A stretch of 64,000 nucleotides of DNA from Thalassotalea fonticola (GCF_032911225.1 NZ_CP136600.1:3348001-3412000); one strand, 5' to 3'; shown: positions 41,457 to 54,991, counted from the stretch's first letter. Translations and numbers: made by a program. The notes: generated by a model from the letters alone, not told the origin.

Positions 41457-41473
41457 GTATTAAATATTTATAC
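41457..41473. promoter_or_regulatory. Dyad GTAT-N9-ATAC in XRE/aas divergent region
   Basis: GTATTAAATATTTATAC, same GTAT-N9-ATAC arms as the site at 40.6 kb. Lies between the divergent XRE and aas-like genes. Confidence 0.35.
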
Positions 41474-41579
41474 CATAAGACTAATATAACGCAACAAACC
41501 GATTGATGGTAGCAACTAAAAACAAATAGCAGCATTATAGCTGCTCAGAACAAGCAATCATTAAAAACAAAGGGAATGT

Positions 41580-44500
41580 ATGAAACAGTTATTCAGCTTT
41601 AAAGGCTTTTTTGCCTATATCGCCATGGTATTTATTAACGCGTTTGTTGATTTAGGCCATAAAATCATTGTCCAAAATACCGTATTCAAAATGTACGACG
41701 GTGATATTCAAATTGTTCTAACTGCAGTGTTAAATGCACTTATCTTATTACCATTTATTTTTTTGTTTTCCCCTTCAGGCTTTCTTGCCGATAAGCACCC
41801 AAAACCTACAGTGATGCGTAATAGTGCGATTGTTGCCATTGTTGCTACCTTGCTAATTACCATGTGCTACTACATGGGCTGGTTTTTAGGGGCATTTTTT
41901 TTAACGCTATTAATGGGCATTCAATCAGCAATTTACTCTCCCGCTAAATATGGTTATTTAAAAGAATTAATTGGTGTTGAAAACCTAGCGCAAGGTAATG
42001 CCATGGTGCAAGCTGTCACTATTGTTTCTATTTTAATGGGTACCTTCGTATTTTCAGCACTATTTGAATTTATGCTTAGTGGTATTGAATTAACTTCGAC
42101 CGCGGTGATTTTAAAGGGCGTGGTTGTATTAGGGTGGATATTAGTTGCTTTGTCTATTATCGAGTGGTGGTTCTCTTGTCAGTTAAAAGATACCAAACCG
42201 GTCGACAACTCAATGAAATTTGATCTAAAAAAATACGCTAAAGGTCAGTATTTAGGCGGCAACCTTAAAAAGATTTTCAATAACCGTGTAATTTGGTTAT
42301 CAATAGTTGGCTTGTCAATGTTCTGGTCTGTATCACAAGTGATGTTGGCAACATTTCCAGCATTTGCTAAAGAGGTATTAGCTGAAAACAATACCTTAAT
42401 TATTCAAGGCATTTTGGCTTGTACTGGCATAGGCATCGTCATTGGGTCGTTATGGGCGGCTAAAATATCTAGAAATCATATTGAACTTGGGTTAGTACCA
42501 ATTTCAGCTATCAGTTTTGCACTGTTATTAGGTAGTGTTGCAGGTTTAGATTCTCGCCTAGCTATGGCAGGCGCATTTCTTGGTTTAGGTATAACAGGTG
42601 GTTTGTTTATCGTCCCGCTTAATTCTTTAATTCAGTATAGCGCCAAAGAAAACGAGCTGGGTACAATTTTAGCCGGTAATAATTGGGTACAAAACGTTGC
42701 TATGCTCAGCTTTTTATTAGGGACCATTGCGCTAGTATCGCTGGGTTTTAGTAGTATAGATATTTTCTATTTATTGATGGCATTAGCGTTAATAGGCGCA
42801 ACTTATACTGTTTATCAATTACCGCATTCAATGATCCGCATTGTTGCCTCATTTATTATGAAACGACGCTATAAACTGCAAGTGCTTGGTTTTGACCATT
42901 TACCAGCAGAAGGCGGCATGTTGTTACTAGGAAATCATATTAGCTGGATTGATGGCTTAATAGTACAAATGGCATGCCCAAGAAAAGTTCGCTTTGTTAT
43001 GTTACGAAGCATTTATAATCGCTGGTACCTCAAACCTATTGTTAAGTTCTTTGGTTGTATTCCAATTAGTGAAGGTAACAGCAAAGAATCATTAGCCGCA
43101 GTAAACCAAGCGTTAAAAGATGGTGATGTTGTATGTTTATTCCCTGAAGGTGCTATTAGCAGAACTGGTGCTATGGGGGTATTTAGAACAGGCTATGAGC
43201 GCGTTGTAGACGGTGTTGAGGGCGTGATAATTCCATTTTACTTGCATGGTTTGTGGGGCAGTCGTGTGTCTCGGGCTAATAGTCGTAAATTGCGTGAAAA
43301 CACCAAACAAGGGTTTCGTCGTGATGTTACCGTTGCTTTTGGTGAGCCATTAGATATGCAAACCCCAGCAGGCGAGCTTAAGCAAAAAGTATTTGAGTTG
43401 TCATTTGAAGCATGGGAGCAGCAAACCAATAATGCAGATCCTTTACCGTTAGCGTGGATCAAATCAGCAAAACAAAATTTATCTGCACTTGCTGTTAAAG
43501 ATACTAGCGGTAGTGCGTATTCAAACCGTAAATTGCTAGCGGCAACCGTGACGTTTGCTACAACAATTAAGAAGCTGGATAAAAGTCAAAATATAGGTTT
43601 AATGTTGCCAGCGAGTAGCGCCGCAATTATTGCTAATAATGCGGTATTATTAAATGGTCAAACGGCGGTTAATTTAAATTACTCAACCAGTGTTAATGCC
43701 GTTTGCTCGGGTCTCAAAAATGCCAATGTTAAAACGGTGATAAGTTCAAAAAAATTCCTGCAAAAATTGCAATCTAAAGGCATAAATACTGACACTATGT
43801 TAGCTGGCATTAATGTTATATTTATGGAAGATTTGAAAGAGAAAGTGTCTAAAACCCGCTATATGTTTGCACAAGTTGCCAGTCATTTATTACCTGCTAA
43901 TGTGTTTTATAAAGTGTTTGGTACTACCGTCAGCGTTAATGATGCCGCTAGTATTCTATTCTCAAGTGGCAGTGAAGGTACGCCAAAAGGCATAGTGTTA
44001 AGTCATAAAAACTTTATGGCTAATATTAAACAAATTAGTGATGTATTAAGAACCAATGATGACGATGTTGTCATGGGATCACTACCGCCATTTCATTCGT
44101 TTGGTTTAACTGTAACTACATTATTGCCATTAATTGAAGGTGTGCCGGTAATATGTCACCCAGATCCAACCGATGCGATAAACATAGCAAAGGCCATCGC
44201 AAAAAATAAGGTAACTCTGCTTTGTGCAACCGCAACATTCTTACGTTTATATACTCTTAATCGTAAAATTAACCCGCTAATGTTAGATAGCTTACGGTTG
44301 GTTGTTGCCGGTGCTGAAAAGCTGCCAAATGATACCCGCCAGGCATTTAAAGATAAGTTTAACAAAGTTATTTATGAAGGCTATGGGGCAACAGAAACCA
44401 CACCGGTTGCCAGTGTAAATATTCCTGATCAACTTGACCCAAACGATTTAAAAGTTCAATCAGGCAGTAAATCAGGCTCTGTTGGTATGCCAGTACCCGG

Positions 44501-45050
44501 TTGTTCATTTAGAATTGTAGATCCGGTGAGTATGCAAGTACTGGCAACAGGTGAACAAGGGTTGATCTTGATTTCTGGTAGCCAAGTAATGTTAGGTTAT
44601 TTAAATGATGAAGAAAAAACCAAACAGGCAATTGTCGAGCTTGATAACCGCCGCTGGTATAAAACAGGTGACAAGGGTTACCTTGATAAAGATGGGTTTT
44701 TAACCATAGTTGATCGCTATTCTCGGTTTGCCAAAATCGGCGGTGAAATGGTGAGTTTACAAACCATTGAACAAGAAGTGATAAACGCGACGATGAAAGT
44801 TGGTATTGTTGATGATAACGACACAGAGTTACTTGCTGTTAGCTTACCTGATGACAAAAAAGGCGAGAAAATTATTTTATTAACAACTGCAGATTTAACG
44901 TTAGAGCAAATAAGGCAAGCATTATTAGATAACAGCTGTAATCCATTAATGATCCCGTCTCAAATTTATAAAATAGATACTATACCTAAACTTGGTAGTG
45001 GTAAAACTGACTTTAGTGAAGCGAAGAAGTTAGCGATAAGCTTCGCTTAA
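41580..45050 (+). CDS. aas: MFS-acyltransferase-acyl-ACP synthetase fusion (Aas-like)
   Basis: 1156-residue three-part protein. Residues about 1-410 are an MFS transporter like LplT (lysophospholipid flippase). About 430-620 are a PlsC-type acyltransferase with NHISWIDG (HX4D) and FPEGAIS. About 640-1150 are an AMP-binding ligase with ILFSSGSEGTPKGIVLSH, YGATETTP, YKTGDKG and SGKTD. Together these import lysophospholipid, activate a fatty acid and re-acylate the lipid at the inner membrane. ATG with AAAGGGAAT upstream. Confidence 0.92.
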   Translation: MKQLFSFKGFFAYIAMVFINAFVDLGHKIIVQNTVFKMYDGDIQIVLTAVLNALILLPFIFLFSPSGFLADKHPKPTVMRNSAIVAIVATLLITMCYYMGWFLGAFFLTLLMGIQSAIYSPAKYGYLKELIGVENLAQGNAMVQAVTIVSILMGTFVFSALFEFMLSGIELTSTAVILKGVVVLGWILVALSIIEWWFSCQLKDTKPVDNSMKFDLKKYAKGQYLGGNLKKIFNNRVIWLSIVGLSMFWSVSQVMLATFPAFAKEVLAENNTLIIQGILACTGIGIVIGSLWAAKISRNHIELGLVPISAISFALLLGSVAGLDSRLAMAGAFLGLGITGGLFIVPLNSLIQYSAKENELGTILAGNNWVQNVAMLSFLLGTIALVSLGFSSIDIFYLLMALALIGATYTVYQLPHSMIRIVASFIMKRRYKLQVLGFDHLPAEGGMLLLGNHISWIDGLIVQMACPRKVRFVMLRSIYNRWYLKPIVKFFGCIPISEGNSKESLAAVNQALKDGDVVCLFPEGAISRTGAMGVFRTGYERVVDGVEGVIIPFYLHGLWGSRVSRANSRKLRENTKQGFRRDVTVAFGEPLDMQTPAGELKQKVFELSFEAWEQQTNNADPLPLAWIKSAKQNLSALAVKDTSGSAYSNRKLLAATVTFATTIKKLDKSQNIGLMLPASSAAIIANNAVLLNGQTAVNLNYSTSVNAVCSGLKNANVKTVISSKKFLQKLQSKGINTDTMLAGINVIFMEDLKEKVSKTRYMFAQVASHLLPANVFYKVFGTTVSVNDAASILFSSGSEGTPKGIVLSHKNFMANIKQISDVLRTNDDDVVMGSLPPFHSFGLTVTTLLPLIEGVPVICHPDPTDAINIAKAIAKNKVTLLCATATFLRLYTLNRKINPLMLDSLRLVVAGAEKLPNDTRQAFKDKFNKVIYEGYGATETTPVASVNIPDQLDPNDLKVQSGSKSGSVGMPVPGCSFRIVDPVSMQVLATGEQGLILISGSQVMLGYLNDEEKTKQAIVELDNRRWYKTGDKGYLDKDGFLTIVDRYSRFAKIGGEMVSLQTIEQEVINATMKVGIVDDNDTELLAVSLPDDKKGEKIILLTTADLTLEQIRQALLDNSCNPLMIPSQIYKIDTIPKLGSGKTDFSEAKKLAISFA

Positions 45051-45080
45051 TTAACTATATTAACGAATATTGATTACTAA

Positions 45081-45194
45081 CACCGTCATCCCACCGTGCT
45101 TTTGGGTGGGATCTTCTAGATTCATAAAGAGACTTTAACGAAGCCACCTTGTACTGGAGGACGTTCCGCACAACAACATTGCGGAATGACAGTG
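45081..45194. repeat. MITE-like or REP-like palindromic element
   Basis: 114 bp beginning CACCGTCATCCC and ending GGAATGACAGTG, i.e. imperfect terminal inverted repeats. No ORF. A related ACTGTCATTCC motif occurs near 59.49 kb. Confidence 0.55.
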
Positions 45195-45224
45195 TATATT
45201 TTCTGACTTTGTATCAGCCAATAA

Positions 45225-45248
45225 AAAAGGCACCCTAAGGTGCCTTTT
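45225..45248 (-). terminator. Terminator of atp operon
   Basis: AAAAGGCACC-CTAA-GGTGCCTTTT, a ten-base stem 30 bases after the atpC stop. Reading on the minus strand it ends in TTTTTTAT. Confidence 0.85.
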
Positions 45249-45278
45249 GCAGAAATATTGGTTGCTTAGTGCGACCGT

Positions 45279-45704
45279 CTATCTCTTATGTTTACTTGCT
45301 TCCTGGATAACACGTAATTGCGCTACCGCTCTGGCTAGCTCAGCAGCAACTTCAGCATAGTCAACATCGCCTGAGGCGTTGCTGATATGATCTTCTGCAC
45401 GTTGCTTGGCATCTAAAGCAGCTTGCTCATCCAAGTCATCGCCACGTACAGCCACATCGGCTAATACAGTAACGCTGTTTGGTTGAACTTCCAACATACC
45501 GCCTGAAAGGTAAATAACCTCTTCAGCGCCATGTTGTTTAACAATACGCGCCATACCCGGTTTTAACGCAGTTAGTAATGGTGCATGACCAGGCATAATA
45601 CCCAGTTCACCTTCACTACCTGAAATTTGCAATGATTCGATGCGACCCGAGAATAAACTCTCTTCTGCACTTACTACATCCAAATGTGTCGTCATGGCTG
45701 CCAT
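45279..45704 (-). CDS. atpC: ATP synthase F1 epsilon subunit
   Basis: 141 residues. N-terminal beta-sandwich [33 protein letters not shown] and [20 protein letters not shown], followed by the C-terminal helical hairpin. Regulatory and stalk subunit of F1, coupling rotation to catalysis. Last gene of the atp operon, 29 bases after atpD. Confidence 0.97.
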   Translation of the reverse strand: MAAMTTHLDVVSAEESLFSGRIESLQISGSEGELGIMPGHAPLLTALKPGMARIVKQHGAEEVIYLSGGMLEVQPNSVTVLADVAVRGDDLDEQAALDAKQRAEDHISNASGDVDYAEVAAELARAVAQLRVIQEASKHKR

Positions 45705-45733
45705 ATTAGTCTCCTGTACCTTATAAGGCCAAA

Positions 45734-47134
<1,401 letters not shown>

Positions 47135-47202
47135 CTATTAATTAAACTTTGCCTACATGGATGTAGGTACTTAGGCTCCGTCTGGAACCTAAGAGCCTGT
47201 GC

Positions 47203-48063
47203 CTATACCGCAGCTGCGCCAGCTACAATTTCACCCAATTCTTGGGTAATACTTGCTTGACGTGCTTTGTTGTATATCAATTGTAAATCATCAATTAAGT
47301 CACCAGCATTATCGGTTGCTGCTTTCATAGCAACCATACGTGCGGCTTGTTCACTGGCTAGGTTTTCAACCACGCCTTGATATACTTGAGATTCCACATA
47401 ACGAACCAATAACTTATCAAGCAATGCTTGTGCGTCTGGTTCGTAAATGTAATCCCAACGATGCGAGATAGCGTCATCATCTGACTTAGGCAAAGGTAAC
47501 AATTGATCGATTGTTGGCTGCTGGGTCATAGTATTAACAAACTTGTTACAAACTACAAACAGCTTATCGATTTCACCGTTATCATAGGCATCTAACATAA
47601 CCTTCACAGAACCGATTAAATCGGTAATAGAAGGCGTGTCGCCTAAACCTGATTTTTGCGCGACTATATTTGAGCCAACAGTACCAAAGAATGCAGAGGC
47701 TTTAGAGCCCACTACAGCTAAGTCTACTTCAGCTCCTTGTTCTTGCCATTTGGCAGAATCTTTTAATACAGATTTGAACAAGTTAATATTTAAGCCACCA
47801 CAAAGACCACGGTCGGTAGAAATAACGATATAGCCTACACGCTTAACTTCACGCTCTTCCAAATAAGGATGGCGATATTCAAGTTGGCCGCGTGCAATGT
47901 GACCGATCACGTTTCTAATGTTTTCAGCGTATGGGCGTGAAGCTGCCATCAATTCTTGCGCTCTGCGCATCTTTGAAGCAGCAACCATTTCCATAGCGCT
48001 GGTGATCTTCTGTGTATTTTTAACACTTCCGATCTTAGTTTTTATTTCTTTACCACCGGCCAT
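47203..48063 (-). CDS. atpG: ATP synthase F1 gamma subunit
   Basis: 286 residues. Central shaft subunit. N-terminal [29 protein letters not shown] coiled helix, [12 protein letters not shown], and the C-terminal helix [18 protein letters not shown]. Starts 25 bases after atpA. Confidence 0.98.
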   Translation of the reverse strand: MAGGKEIKTKIGSVKNTQKITSAMEMVAASKMRRAQELMAASRPYAENIRNVIGHIARGQLEYRHPYLEEREVKRVGYIVISTDRGLCGGLNINLFKSVLKDSAKWQEQGAEVDLAVVGSKASAFFGTVGSNIVAQKSGLGDTPSITDLIGSVKVMLDAYDNGEIDKLFVVCNKFVNTMTQQPTIDQLLPLPKSDDDAISHRWDYIYEPDAQALLDKLLVRYVESQVYQGVVENLASEQAARMVAMKAATDNAGDLIDDLQLIYNKARQASITQELGEIVAGAAAV

Positions 48064-48087
48064 GACTATTCACTCCGAAACTATTAA

Positions 48088-49629
48088 TTACCAGGTTTGA
48101 GTTGCTTTGAATGTTTCAAGCAATTTAGATAAACCCGCTTCGATATCTTTATCGTAGTTACCAGTTTCGTTAATGGTAGCCATAAGCTCAGCATGCTCAT
48201 TGTTTGCATAAGTTAACAAGGCAGCTTCAAAGTCTACAACTTTGTTGATTGCGATGTCATTTAAGAAACCTTTCTCAGCTGCAAATAATGAAACACCAGT
48301 TTCAGCCACTGACATAGGGCTGTACTGCTTTTGCTTCATTAATTCAGTAACGCGTTGACCGTGCTCTAATTGTGCACGAGTTGCGTCATCTAAATCAGAT
48401 GCGAATTGAGCGAAAGCCGCTAATTCAGCATATTGAGCTAATGCTAAACGGATACCACCACCAAGTTTCTTGATGATCTTAGTTTGTGCCGCACCACCAA
48501 CACGAGATACCGAGATACCAGCGTTAACAGCTGGACGGATACCTGAGTTGAATAGGTTTGATTCTAAGAAAATCTGACCATCAGTGATAGAGATTACGTT
48601 TGTTGGAACGAATGCAGATACGTCACCAGCTTGTGTTTCAATAATCGGTAATGCTGTTAATGAACCAGTTTGGCCTTTAACTTCACCGTTAGTGAATTTT
48701 TCAACATAAGCTTCGTTTACGCGAGCAGCGCGCTCAAGTAGACGAGAGTGAAGATAGAAAACGTCACCTGGGTAGGCTTCACGTCCTGGAGGACGACGTA
48801 ATAGCAATGAGATTTGACGGTAAGCAACAGCTTGCTTAGATAAATCATCATATACGATTAGTGCATCTTCACCGCGGTCACGGAAGTATTCACCCATAGT
48901 ACAACCAGAGTATGGTGCTAAGTATTGTAATGCTGCAGCTTCAGAAGCTGATGCTACTACAACAATAGTATTTGATAACGCGCCGTGCTCTTCTAGAGAA
49001 CGTACAACGTTAGCAACAGTTGACGCTTTTTGGCCAATTGCTACGTAAATACTCTTAATACCAGTATTCTTTTGGTTAATAATTGCGTCTAGTGCGATCG
49101 CAGATTTACCAATTTGACGGTCACCAATGATAAGCTCACGTTGACCACGACCAATTGGAATCATTGAGTCAATTGACTTAATACCAGTTTGTACTGGTTG
49201 GTCAACTGACTTACGTTCGATAACACCTGGTGCTTGTACTTCAACAGGAGAGAAACCATCGTTGTCGATAGGTCCTTTTCCGTCGATAGGCTCACCAAGA
49301 GTGTTCACTACACGACCTAAAAGGCCGCGACCTACTGGTACTTCTAAAATACGTCCAGTAGATTTAACTTTTAAGCCTTCGTAAAGGTCCTGGTAAGGAC
49401 CCATTACTACCGCACCTACCGAATCACGGTCTAGGTTTAACGCGATAGCGTAACGGCTGCCAGGAAGTTCGATCATCTCACCTTGCATTACATCAGCAAG
49501 GCCATTGATGCGAATGATACCATCTGTTACAGAAACGATAGTACCTTCGTTACGAGCTTCACTAACAACGTCAAATTGATCAATACGATTTTTGATCAAT
49601 TCAGCGATTTCAGTGGAATTCAGTTGCAT
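48088..49629 (-). CDS. atpA: ATP synthase F1 alpha subunit
   Basis: 513 residues. Walker [14 protein letters not shown] (about 169-181), regulatory motifs [21 protein letters not shown] and the arginine finger region [10 protein letters not shown]. Non-catalytic nucleotide-binding subunit of F1. Standard length for gammaproteobacteria. Confidence 0.98.
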   Translation of the reverse strand: MQLNSTEIAELIKNRIDQFDVVSEARNEGTIVSVTDGIIRINGLADVMQGEMIELPGSRYAIALNLDRDSVGAVVMGPYQDLYEGLKVKSTGRILEVPVGRGLLGRVVNTLGEPIDGKGPIDNDGFSPVEVQAPGVIERKSVDQPVQTGIKSIDSMIPIGRGQRELIIGDRQIGKSAIALDAIINQKNTGIKSIYVAIGQKASTVANVVRSLEEHGALSNTIVVVASASEAAALQYLAPYSGCTMGEYFRDRGEDALIVYDDLSKQAVAYRQISLLLRRPPGREAYPGDVFYLHSRLLERAARVNEAYVEKFTNGEVKGQTGSLTALPIIETQAGDVSAFVPTNVISITDGQIFLESNLFNSGIRPAVNAGISVSRVGGAAQTKIIKKLGGGIRLALAQYAELAAFAQFASDLDDATRAQLEHGQRVTELMKQKQYSPMSVAETGVSLFAAEKGFLNDIAINKVVDFEAALLTYANNEHAELMATINETGNYDKDIEAGLSKLLETFKATQTW

Positions 49630-49643
49630 GCTCTGTTCCCCAA

Positions 49644-50177
49644 TTAGGATTGTAATGTAGTTGCTAAACGGTTCAGTTTACCACGAACTGAGCCATCGAT
49701 AACCATATCACCAGCCTTGATAACAAGACCAGATACTACGGTAGCATCTACTGTACAATTTAGCTTAACTTTACGTGCCAAACGCTTTTCAAGCGCGGCG
49801 CTTAATGTTTTAACTTCAGCTGCTTTCAATTTTTGAGCAGAAGTTACATCTACAGAAACTTCTTGTTCGTAATCTGCTTTTAATTCAACAAATTGGACAA
49901 GAATTTCTGGTAACGCCAACAAACGTTGATTTTCAGCCAACAACTTAATAAAGTTTTGGCCTTTGTCGTTTAATTGCTCACCACAAACACTGATGAATAA
50001 GTTTTTCACTTCTTCAACGCCTTTGTCACCATTAAGGTAACCGGCTACTGTGTCGTTTTGTGCTACTTCAGCGGCAAACACTAGCATTTCTAACCAAGTG
50101 TCTACTGCTTTAGCTTCAACGGCAAAATCGAACGCTGCTTTAGCATAAGGACGAGCAACGGTAGTCAATTCAGACAT
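49644..50177 (-). CDS. atpH: ATP synthase F1 delta subunit
   Basis: 177 residues, helical N-terminal domain [20 protein letters not shown]-terminal signature [22 protein letters not shown]. Peripheral-stalk subunit joining F1 to the b dimer. Fifteen bases before atpA. Confidence 0.97.
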   Translation of the reverse strand: MSELTTVARPYAKAAFDFAVEAKAVDTWLEMLVFAAEVAQNDTVAGYLNGDKGVEEVKNLFISVCGEQLNDKGQNFIKLLAENQRLLALPEILVQFVELKADYEQEVSVDVTSAQKLKAAEVKTLSAALEKRLARKVKLNCTVDATVVSGLVIKAGDMVIDGSVRGKLNRLATTLQS

Positions 50178-50190
50178 AGCTCATTTCCCC

Positions 50191-50661
50191 TTAAAGTTCA
50201 GCGACTAGTTTATCTAAGATGTCGCTATGTGCAGCGGCATCAATAGAGCGTTCAAGAATTTTCTCTGCACCAGCAACGGCAAGAACAGCAACTTGTTTGC
50301 GTAATTCTTCACGTGCACGGTGACGCTCTGATTCAATTTCTGCGTGTCCTGAAGCGATAATTTTATCACGTTCAGCAATTGCTTTGCCGGCAGCTTCTTC
50401 AATCATTTGAGTTTCGCGCTTTTTAGCACCTTCAACGATTTCAGCAGCTTGAGCTTTAGCTTCTTTTAATTGTGCTTTTGCATTGTCTTGAGCAAGCTCT
50501 AGATCTTTTGCAGCACGTTCAGAAGCAGCAAGTCCGTCAGCAATAGTTTTTTGACGGTCTTCGATGGCACCCATAATTGGTGGCCATACGAACTTCATGC
50601 AGAATATTACGAATACGACAAATGCGATTAATTCACCAACAAGAGTAATATTAATATTCAT
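50191..50661 (-). CDS. atpF: ATP synthase Fo b subunit
   Basis: 156 residues. One N-terminal TM (about 5-25, [22 protein letters not shown]), then a long charged coiled coil ([20 protein letters not shown]). Dimer forms the peripheral stalk. AGGAGGTACAC precedes the ATG. Confidence 0.97.
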   Translation of the reverse strand: MNINITLVGELIAFVVFVIFCMKFVWPPIMGAIEDRQKTIADGLAASERAAKDLELAQDNAKAQLKEAKAQAAEIVEGAKKRETQMIEEAAGKAIAERDKIIASGHAEIESERHRAREELRKQVAVLAVAGAEKILERSIDAAAHSDILDKLVAEL

Positions 50662-50707
50662 TTGTGTACCTCCTTTAAGTTATTCAAGTTTAATAAAAAA
50701 TGTCTTA

Positions 50708-50935
<228 letters not shown>

Positions 50936-51071
50936 TTATTATTTAGTTAGTTAAGTTAAAAATTAAAGTATTTAATAAAATTAAATTTTGTACATTTGGG
51001 CTTCCTGCCCTAAACCATTATGGTTACTTCCTGTGTTACTAGTTCTTGCTAAGTAATTATCTTAGTAGGAA

Positions 51072-51866
<795 letters not shown>

Positions 51867-51875
51867 CTATCCTAA

Positions 51876-52271
51876 TTATTGTTGATTAAAGTTAAATTTA
51901 TTAACAACACCTGCCAAAAACGGCGCAAGCATTGTTAAGGAATATGTTGTAAAAAATGCTATCGGCGTCAAATCGAGAAATTTAAAACACAAAACAAATA
52001 AAATTGCCGTTAGTATCATTTTTAATTTTACGCCTTTGTAAAACGAGTCTACGACTTGTTGTGAGGCGCTGGCTCCAGCAAATTTAAATGCTTTAAGAGC
52101 AAATACAAAATTAGGGATAATACTTACTGCACCACCAGCTAATGCTGACTGGGCTAAAGTAAATCCCCAATTAAAATAAATAGTTATAAAACTTAGTAGC
52201 GTTACTATCAGCTGCATTAGCAGTTGAATATTGGCAACCTTTTTACCCGGTTTCGTTAAAATATTTGTCAC
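51876..52271 (-). CDS. atpI: ATP synthase assembly protein I
   Basis: 131 residues, four TM helices, first gene of the atp operon. ALAGGAVSIIPNFVFALKAF with KAF is typical of AtpI, a helper for c-ring assembly and possibly Mg2+ supply. GTCACCGG... region upstream carries no clear promoter I would name. Confidence 0.9.
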   Translation of the reverse strand: MTNILTKPGKKVANIQLLMQLIVTLLSFITIYFNWGFTLAQSALAGGAVSIIPNFVFALKAFKFAGASASQQVVDSFYKGVKLKMILTAILFVLCFKFLDLTPIAFFTTYSLTMLAPFLAGVVNKFNFNQQ

Positions 52272-52520
52272 CGGTGACTCCTAAGAAACACTGTCATAAA
52301 ACGTATTTTTTAAGCGAATGTTTTTTTTATAGTCAAACGCGTGCGCAAGTATACTGATTTACAGCGCTTTTGCAACTTTTAAGCCAATAACAATACACTA
52401 ATTCAGCAAATTTATTATTAGACATTTGGCTAAAAATGTCTGTAGTTGTGAATTATTTCATTAAAGCAAACTTTGGTAGTAACAAAGCACAACTTAATAA
52501 CAAAAATCAGAAAAGAGTAA

Positions 52521-53411
52521 CTATTGTATTTTTGCCAAAATACCTTCTAACTCATCAAGTGAAGCGAAAGAAATTTCCATTTTGCCTTTGCCTTTTTTGT
52601 TGTGCTTGATTTGTACTGGTGAGCCGATGCGCAGAGCTAAATTATCTTCAAGTTTTAAAGTATCAGGGTCTTTTACCTCAGGCTGTTTATCAACAATGGG
52701 TTGTTGGACCTTTTTGACTAACTTTTCCGTTTCACGAACGGTCAGCTCTTTGGCGGCAACGGTGCGAGCAGTAGTCGTTTGCAGATCACCTTGTAAGCTT
52801 AATAGGGCGCGAGCGTGGCCCATTTCAATATCGCCATTTTCGAGGAAGGTTTTTACGTCATCATTTAAACTATTTAAACGTAATAGGTTGGTTACTGTAG
52901 TACGCGATTTACCAACAGCAGTAGCAACTTCTTGATGGGTGAGTTCAAATTCACTTAATAAGCGCTCTAATGCGATGGCTTCTTCCATCGCATTAAGATC
53001 TTCACGCTGAATGTTTTCAATTAACGCAATAGCGACAGCTGATTCATCAGGCACATCTTTAATTAAACACGGGATAATGTCTAATTCAGCTAGCTGTGAT
53101 GCACGCCAGCGACGTTCACCTGCAATAATTTCATATTTATCTTTACCAACAGGACGGACAACTACAGGTTGGATAATACCTTGCGCTTTTATCGAATTAG
53201 CAAGCTCTTCAAGAGCACCTTCAGACATATCTTTGCGTGGTTGATACTTACCAGGCTGTAACTGTTCAATAGGTAACTTTTGCAATTCACTTGGAATAAC
53301 CGCTACATTATTTTCAGTTATATCTTGTTCAGATCTATCTGTTTTTCTAGGTGCTGAGGTTAATAGGGCATCTAAGCCTCTACCTAAGCCGCGACGTTTC
53401 GACGTGCTCAT
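52521..53411 (-). CDS. parB: Chromosome partition protein ParB
   Basis: 296 residues. N-terminal KRRGLGRGLDALL, ParB/Srx CTP-binding domain with KYQPRKDM, GIIQPVVVRP and EIIAGERRWRAS, HTH with LTHQEVATAVGKSRTTVTNLLRL. Binds parS and spreads along DNA near the origin. 15 bases after parA. I found no canonical parS (TGTTTCACGTGAAACA) by eye in the window. Confidence 0.97.
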   Translation of the reverse strand: MSTSKRRGLGRGLDALLTSAPRKTDRSEQDITENNVAVIPSELQKLPIEQLQPGKYQPRKDMSEGALEELANSIKAQGIIQPVVVRPVGKDKYEIIAGERRWRASQLAELDIIPCLIKDVPDESAVAIALIENIQREDLNAMEEAIALERLLSEFELTHQEVATAVGKSRTTVTNLLRLNSLNDDVKTFLENGDIEMGHARALLSLQGDLQTTTARTVAAKELTVRETEKLVKKVQQPIVDKQPEVKDPDTLKLEDNLALRIGSPVQIKHNKKGKGKMEISFASLDELEGILAKIQ

Positions 53412-53426
53412 GAATATCCTTGCTTA

Positions 53427-54212
53427 TTATTCGCTAACCGCTGCCGGTTGTGCTTGTTTTTTTAATACTTCACCAGCCAAAGCTAAGTATGCTTTTGCAC
53501 CGGTTGCTGATTTATCATAATACATTGCTGGAGTACCAAAACTTGGTGCTTCTGCTAAACGTACATTGCGAGGGATAACCGTTCGATAAACTTTATCACC
53601 AAAATGACGTTTTAATTGCTCAGATACATCATTGGCTAAACGATTACGAGGATCGTACATGGTGCGGAGAATTCCTTCAATATGTAGATCTTTATTCACT
53701 ACTGAAGAAAGCTTTGAAATTGTATCCATTAATGCGGTTAAGCCTTCAAGAGCGTAATACTCACATTGCATAGGAACTAATACAGAATCTGCAGCAGCCA
53801 TAGCATTAACGGTGAGCATATTTAGAGAAGGGGGACAATCAATAATGATAAAGTCATAATTTTCTTTAAATGGTGCTAAAGCATTTTTTAAGCGTTGCTC
53901 ACGAGCATACACTTCCATTAATTTTATTTCAGCAGCAGTAACATCAGTATTTGCTGCAATTAAATCATAATGACCTGTGGTTTCACTGCAGATAACTTCT
54001 GGCAGGGGTAATTCATCAATTAGCAACTCATAGCTCGTTGCGTGTACGTCGTATTTATCAATACCACTACCCATAGTTGCATTACCTTGTGGATCAAGAT
54101 CTATAAGTAATACTTTACGTTTGGTAGCTGCCAATGAAGCGGCCAAGTTAACCGACGTTGTCGTTTTGCCTACACCACCTTTTTGGTTGGCAACTGCTAT
54201 AATTTTTCCCAC
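53427..54212 (-). CDS. parA: Chromosome partition ATPase ParA/Soj
   Basis: 261 residues. Deviant Walker A ANQKGGVGKTTTSVNLAASL (about 8-27), Walker A' DLDPQGNATMG and Walker B FIIIDCPPSLNML. ATP-dependent DNA-binding partner of ParB for origin segregation. Follows rsmG in the usual order. Confidence 0.97.
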   Translation of the reverse strand: MGKIIAVANQKGGVGKTTTSVNLAASLAATKRKVLLIDLDPQGNATMGSGIDKYDVHATSYELLIDELPLPEVICSETTGHYDLIAANTDVTAAEIKLMEVYAREQRLKNALAPFKENYDFIIIDCPPSLNMLTVNAMAAADSVLVPMQCEYYALEGLTALMDTISKLSSVVNKDLHIEGILRTMYDPRNRLANDVSEQLKRHFGDKVYRTVIPRNVRLAEAPSFGTPAMYYDKSATGAKAYLALAGEVLKKQAQPAAVSE

Positions 54213-54306
54213 AATGTCCCCGCGCCAATAATTTTTTTAAGTTCAGCTGTTATTTTTGTCTGGCTGATTTGCTAATTTAGCAAACAATTCACAGATTAGC
54301 TGTTAA

Positions 54307-54945
54307 TTATTTAATTTTCTTTAATTCAATTAAATGTCGTTGCCCTTCAAGCTCTGGCACATTTAGTGTAAAACTTTCAACCAGCTCAAAGCCAGCAGGC
54401 ATGGAATTTAATTCTTCAGTTGGATACAAGCCTTTTAACGCATAAAATCGACCACTTTCATCAACTAAATGCTGACACCAAGTGATCATATCCTCTAATG
54501 AGGCAAAAGCACGACTTAATACCCCGTCAAATGGTATATCCGGAATATATTTTTCCACTCGAGATTGTACAGGCGTTACATTTTCCAGCTTTAATTGATA
54601 AACAACTTGCTTTAAAAATGTCACTCGTTTGCCTAAACTGTCTAATAATACAAATTTTTTGTTTGGGTACAAAATAGCTAATGGAATTCCCGGCAAACCA
54701 GGGCCAGTTCCAACATCGATAAAACTATTACCATTTAGGTGAGGGCCATTTACTAACGAATCTAAAATATGCTTTACCAACATTTCGCTTGGTTCACGAA
54801 CGGAAGTTAAATTGTAGGCTTTATTCCATTTATGCAGTAACTCAACATAACCAACAAGCTTATTAATTTGATCTGTACTTAAATTTAAATCTGTTTTGTT
54901 TACTAATGCGTTAAGTTCAGACGTAAGTTGGGCTGTTAAATCCAT
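54307..54945 (-). CDS. rsmG: 16S rRNA m7G527 methyltransferase RsmG
   Basis: 212 residues. SAM site [20 protein letters not shown], then [15 protein letters not shown] and [12 protein letters not shown]. Methylates G527 of 16S rRNA; loss gives low-level streptomycin resistance. Follows mnmG by 46 bases, as in E. coli (gidB). Confidence 0.97.
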   Translation of the reverse strand: MDLTAQLTSELNALVNKTDLNLSTDQINKLVGYVELLHKWNKAYNLTSVREPSEMLVKHILDSLVNGPHLNGNSFIDVGTGPGLPGIPLAILYPNKKFVLLDSLGKRVTFLKQVVYQLKLENVTPVQSRVEKYIPDIPFDGVLSRAFASLEDMITWCQHLVDESGRFYALKGLYPTEELNSMPAGFELVESFTLNVPELEGQRHLIELKKIK

Positions 54946-54991
54946 GGATGTGATTGACCGTTAGTTGTTTAATGATAAAAGGCAAATCGAC

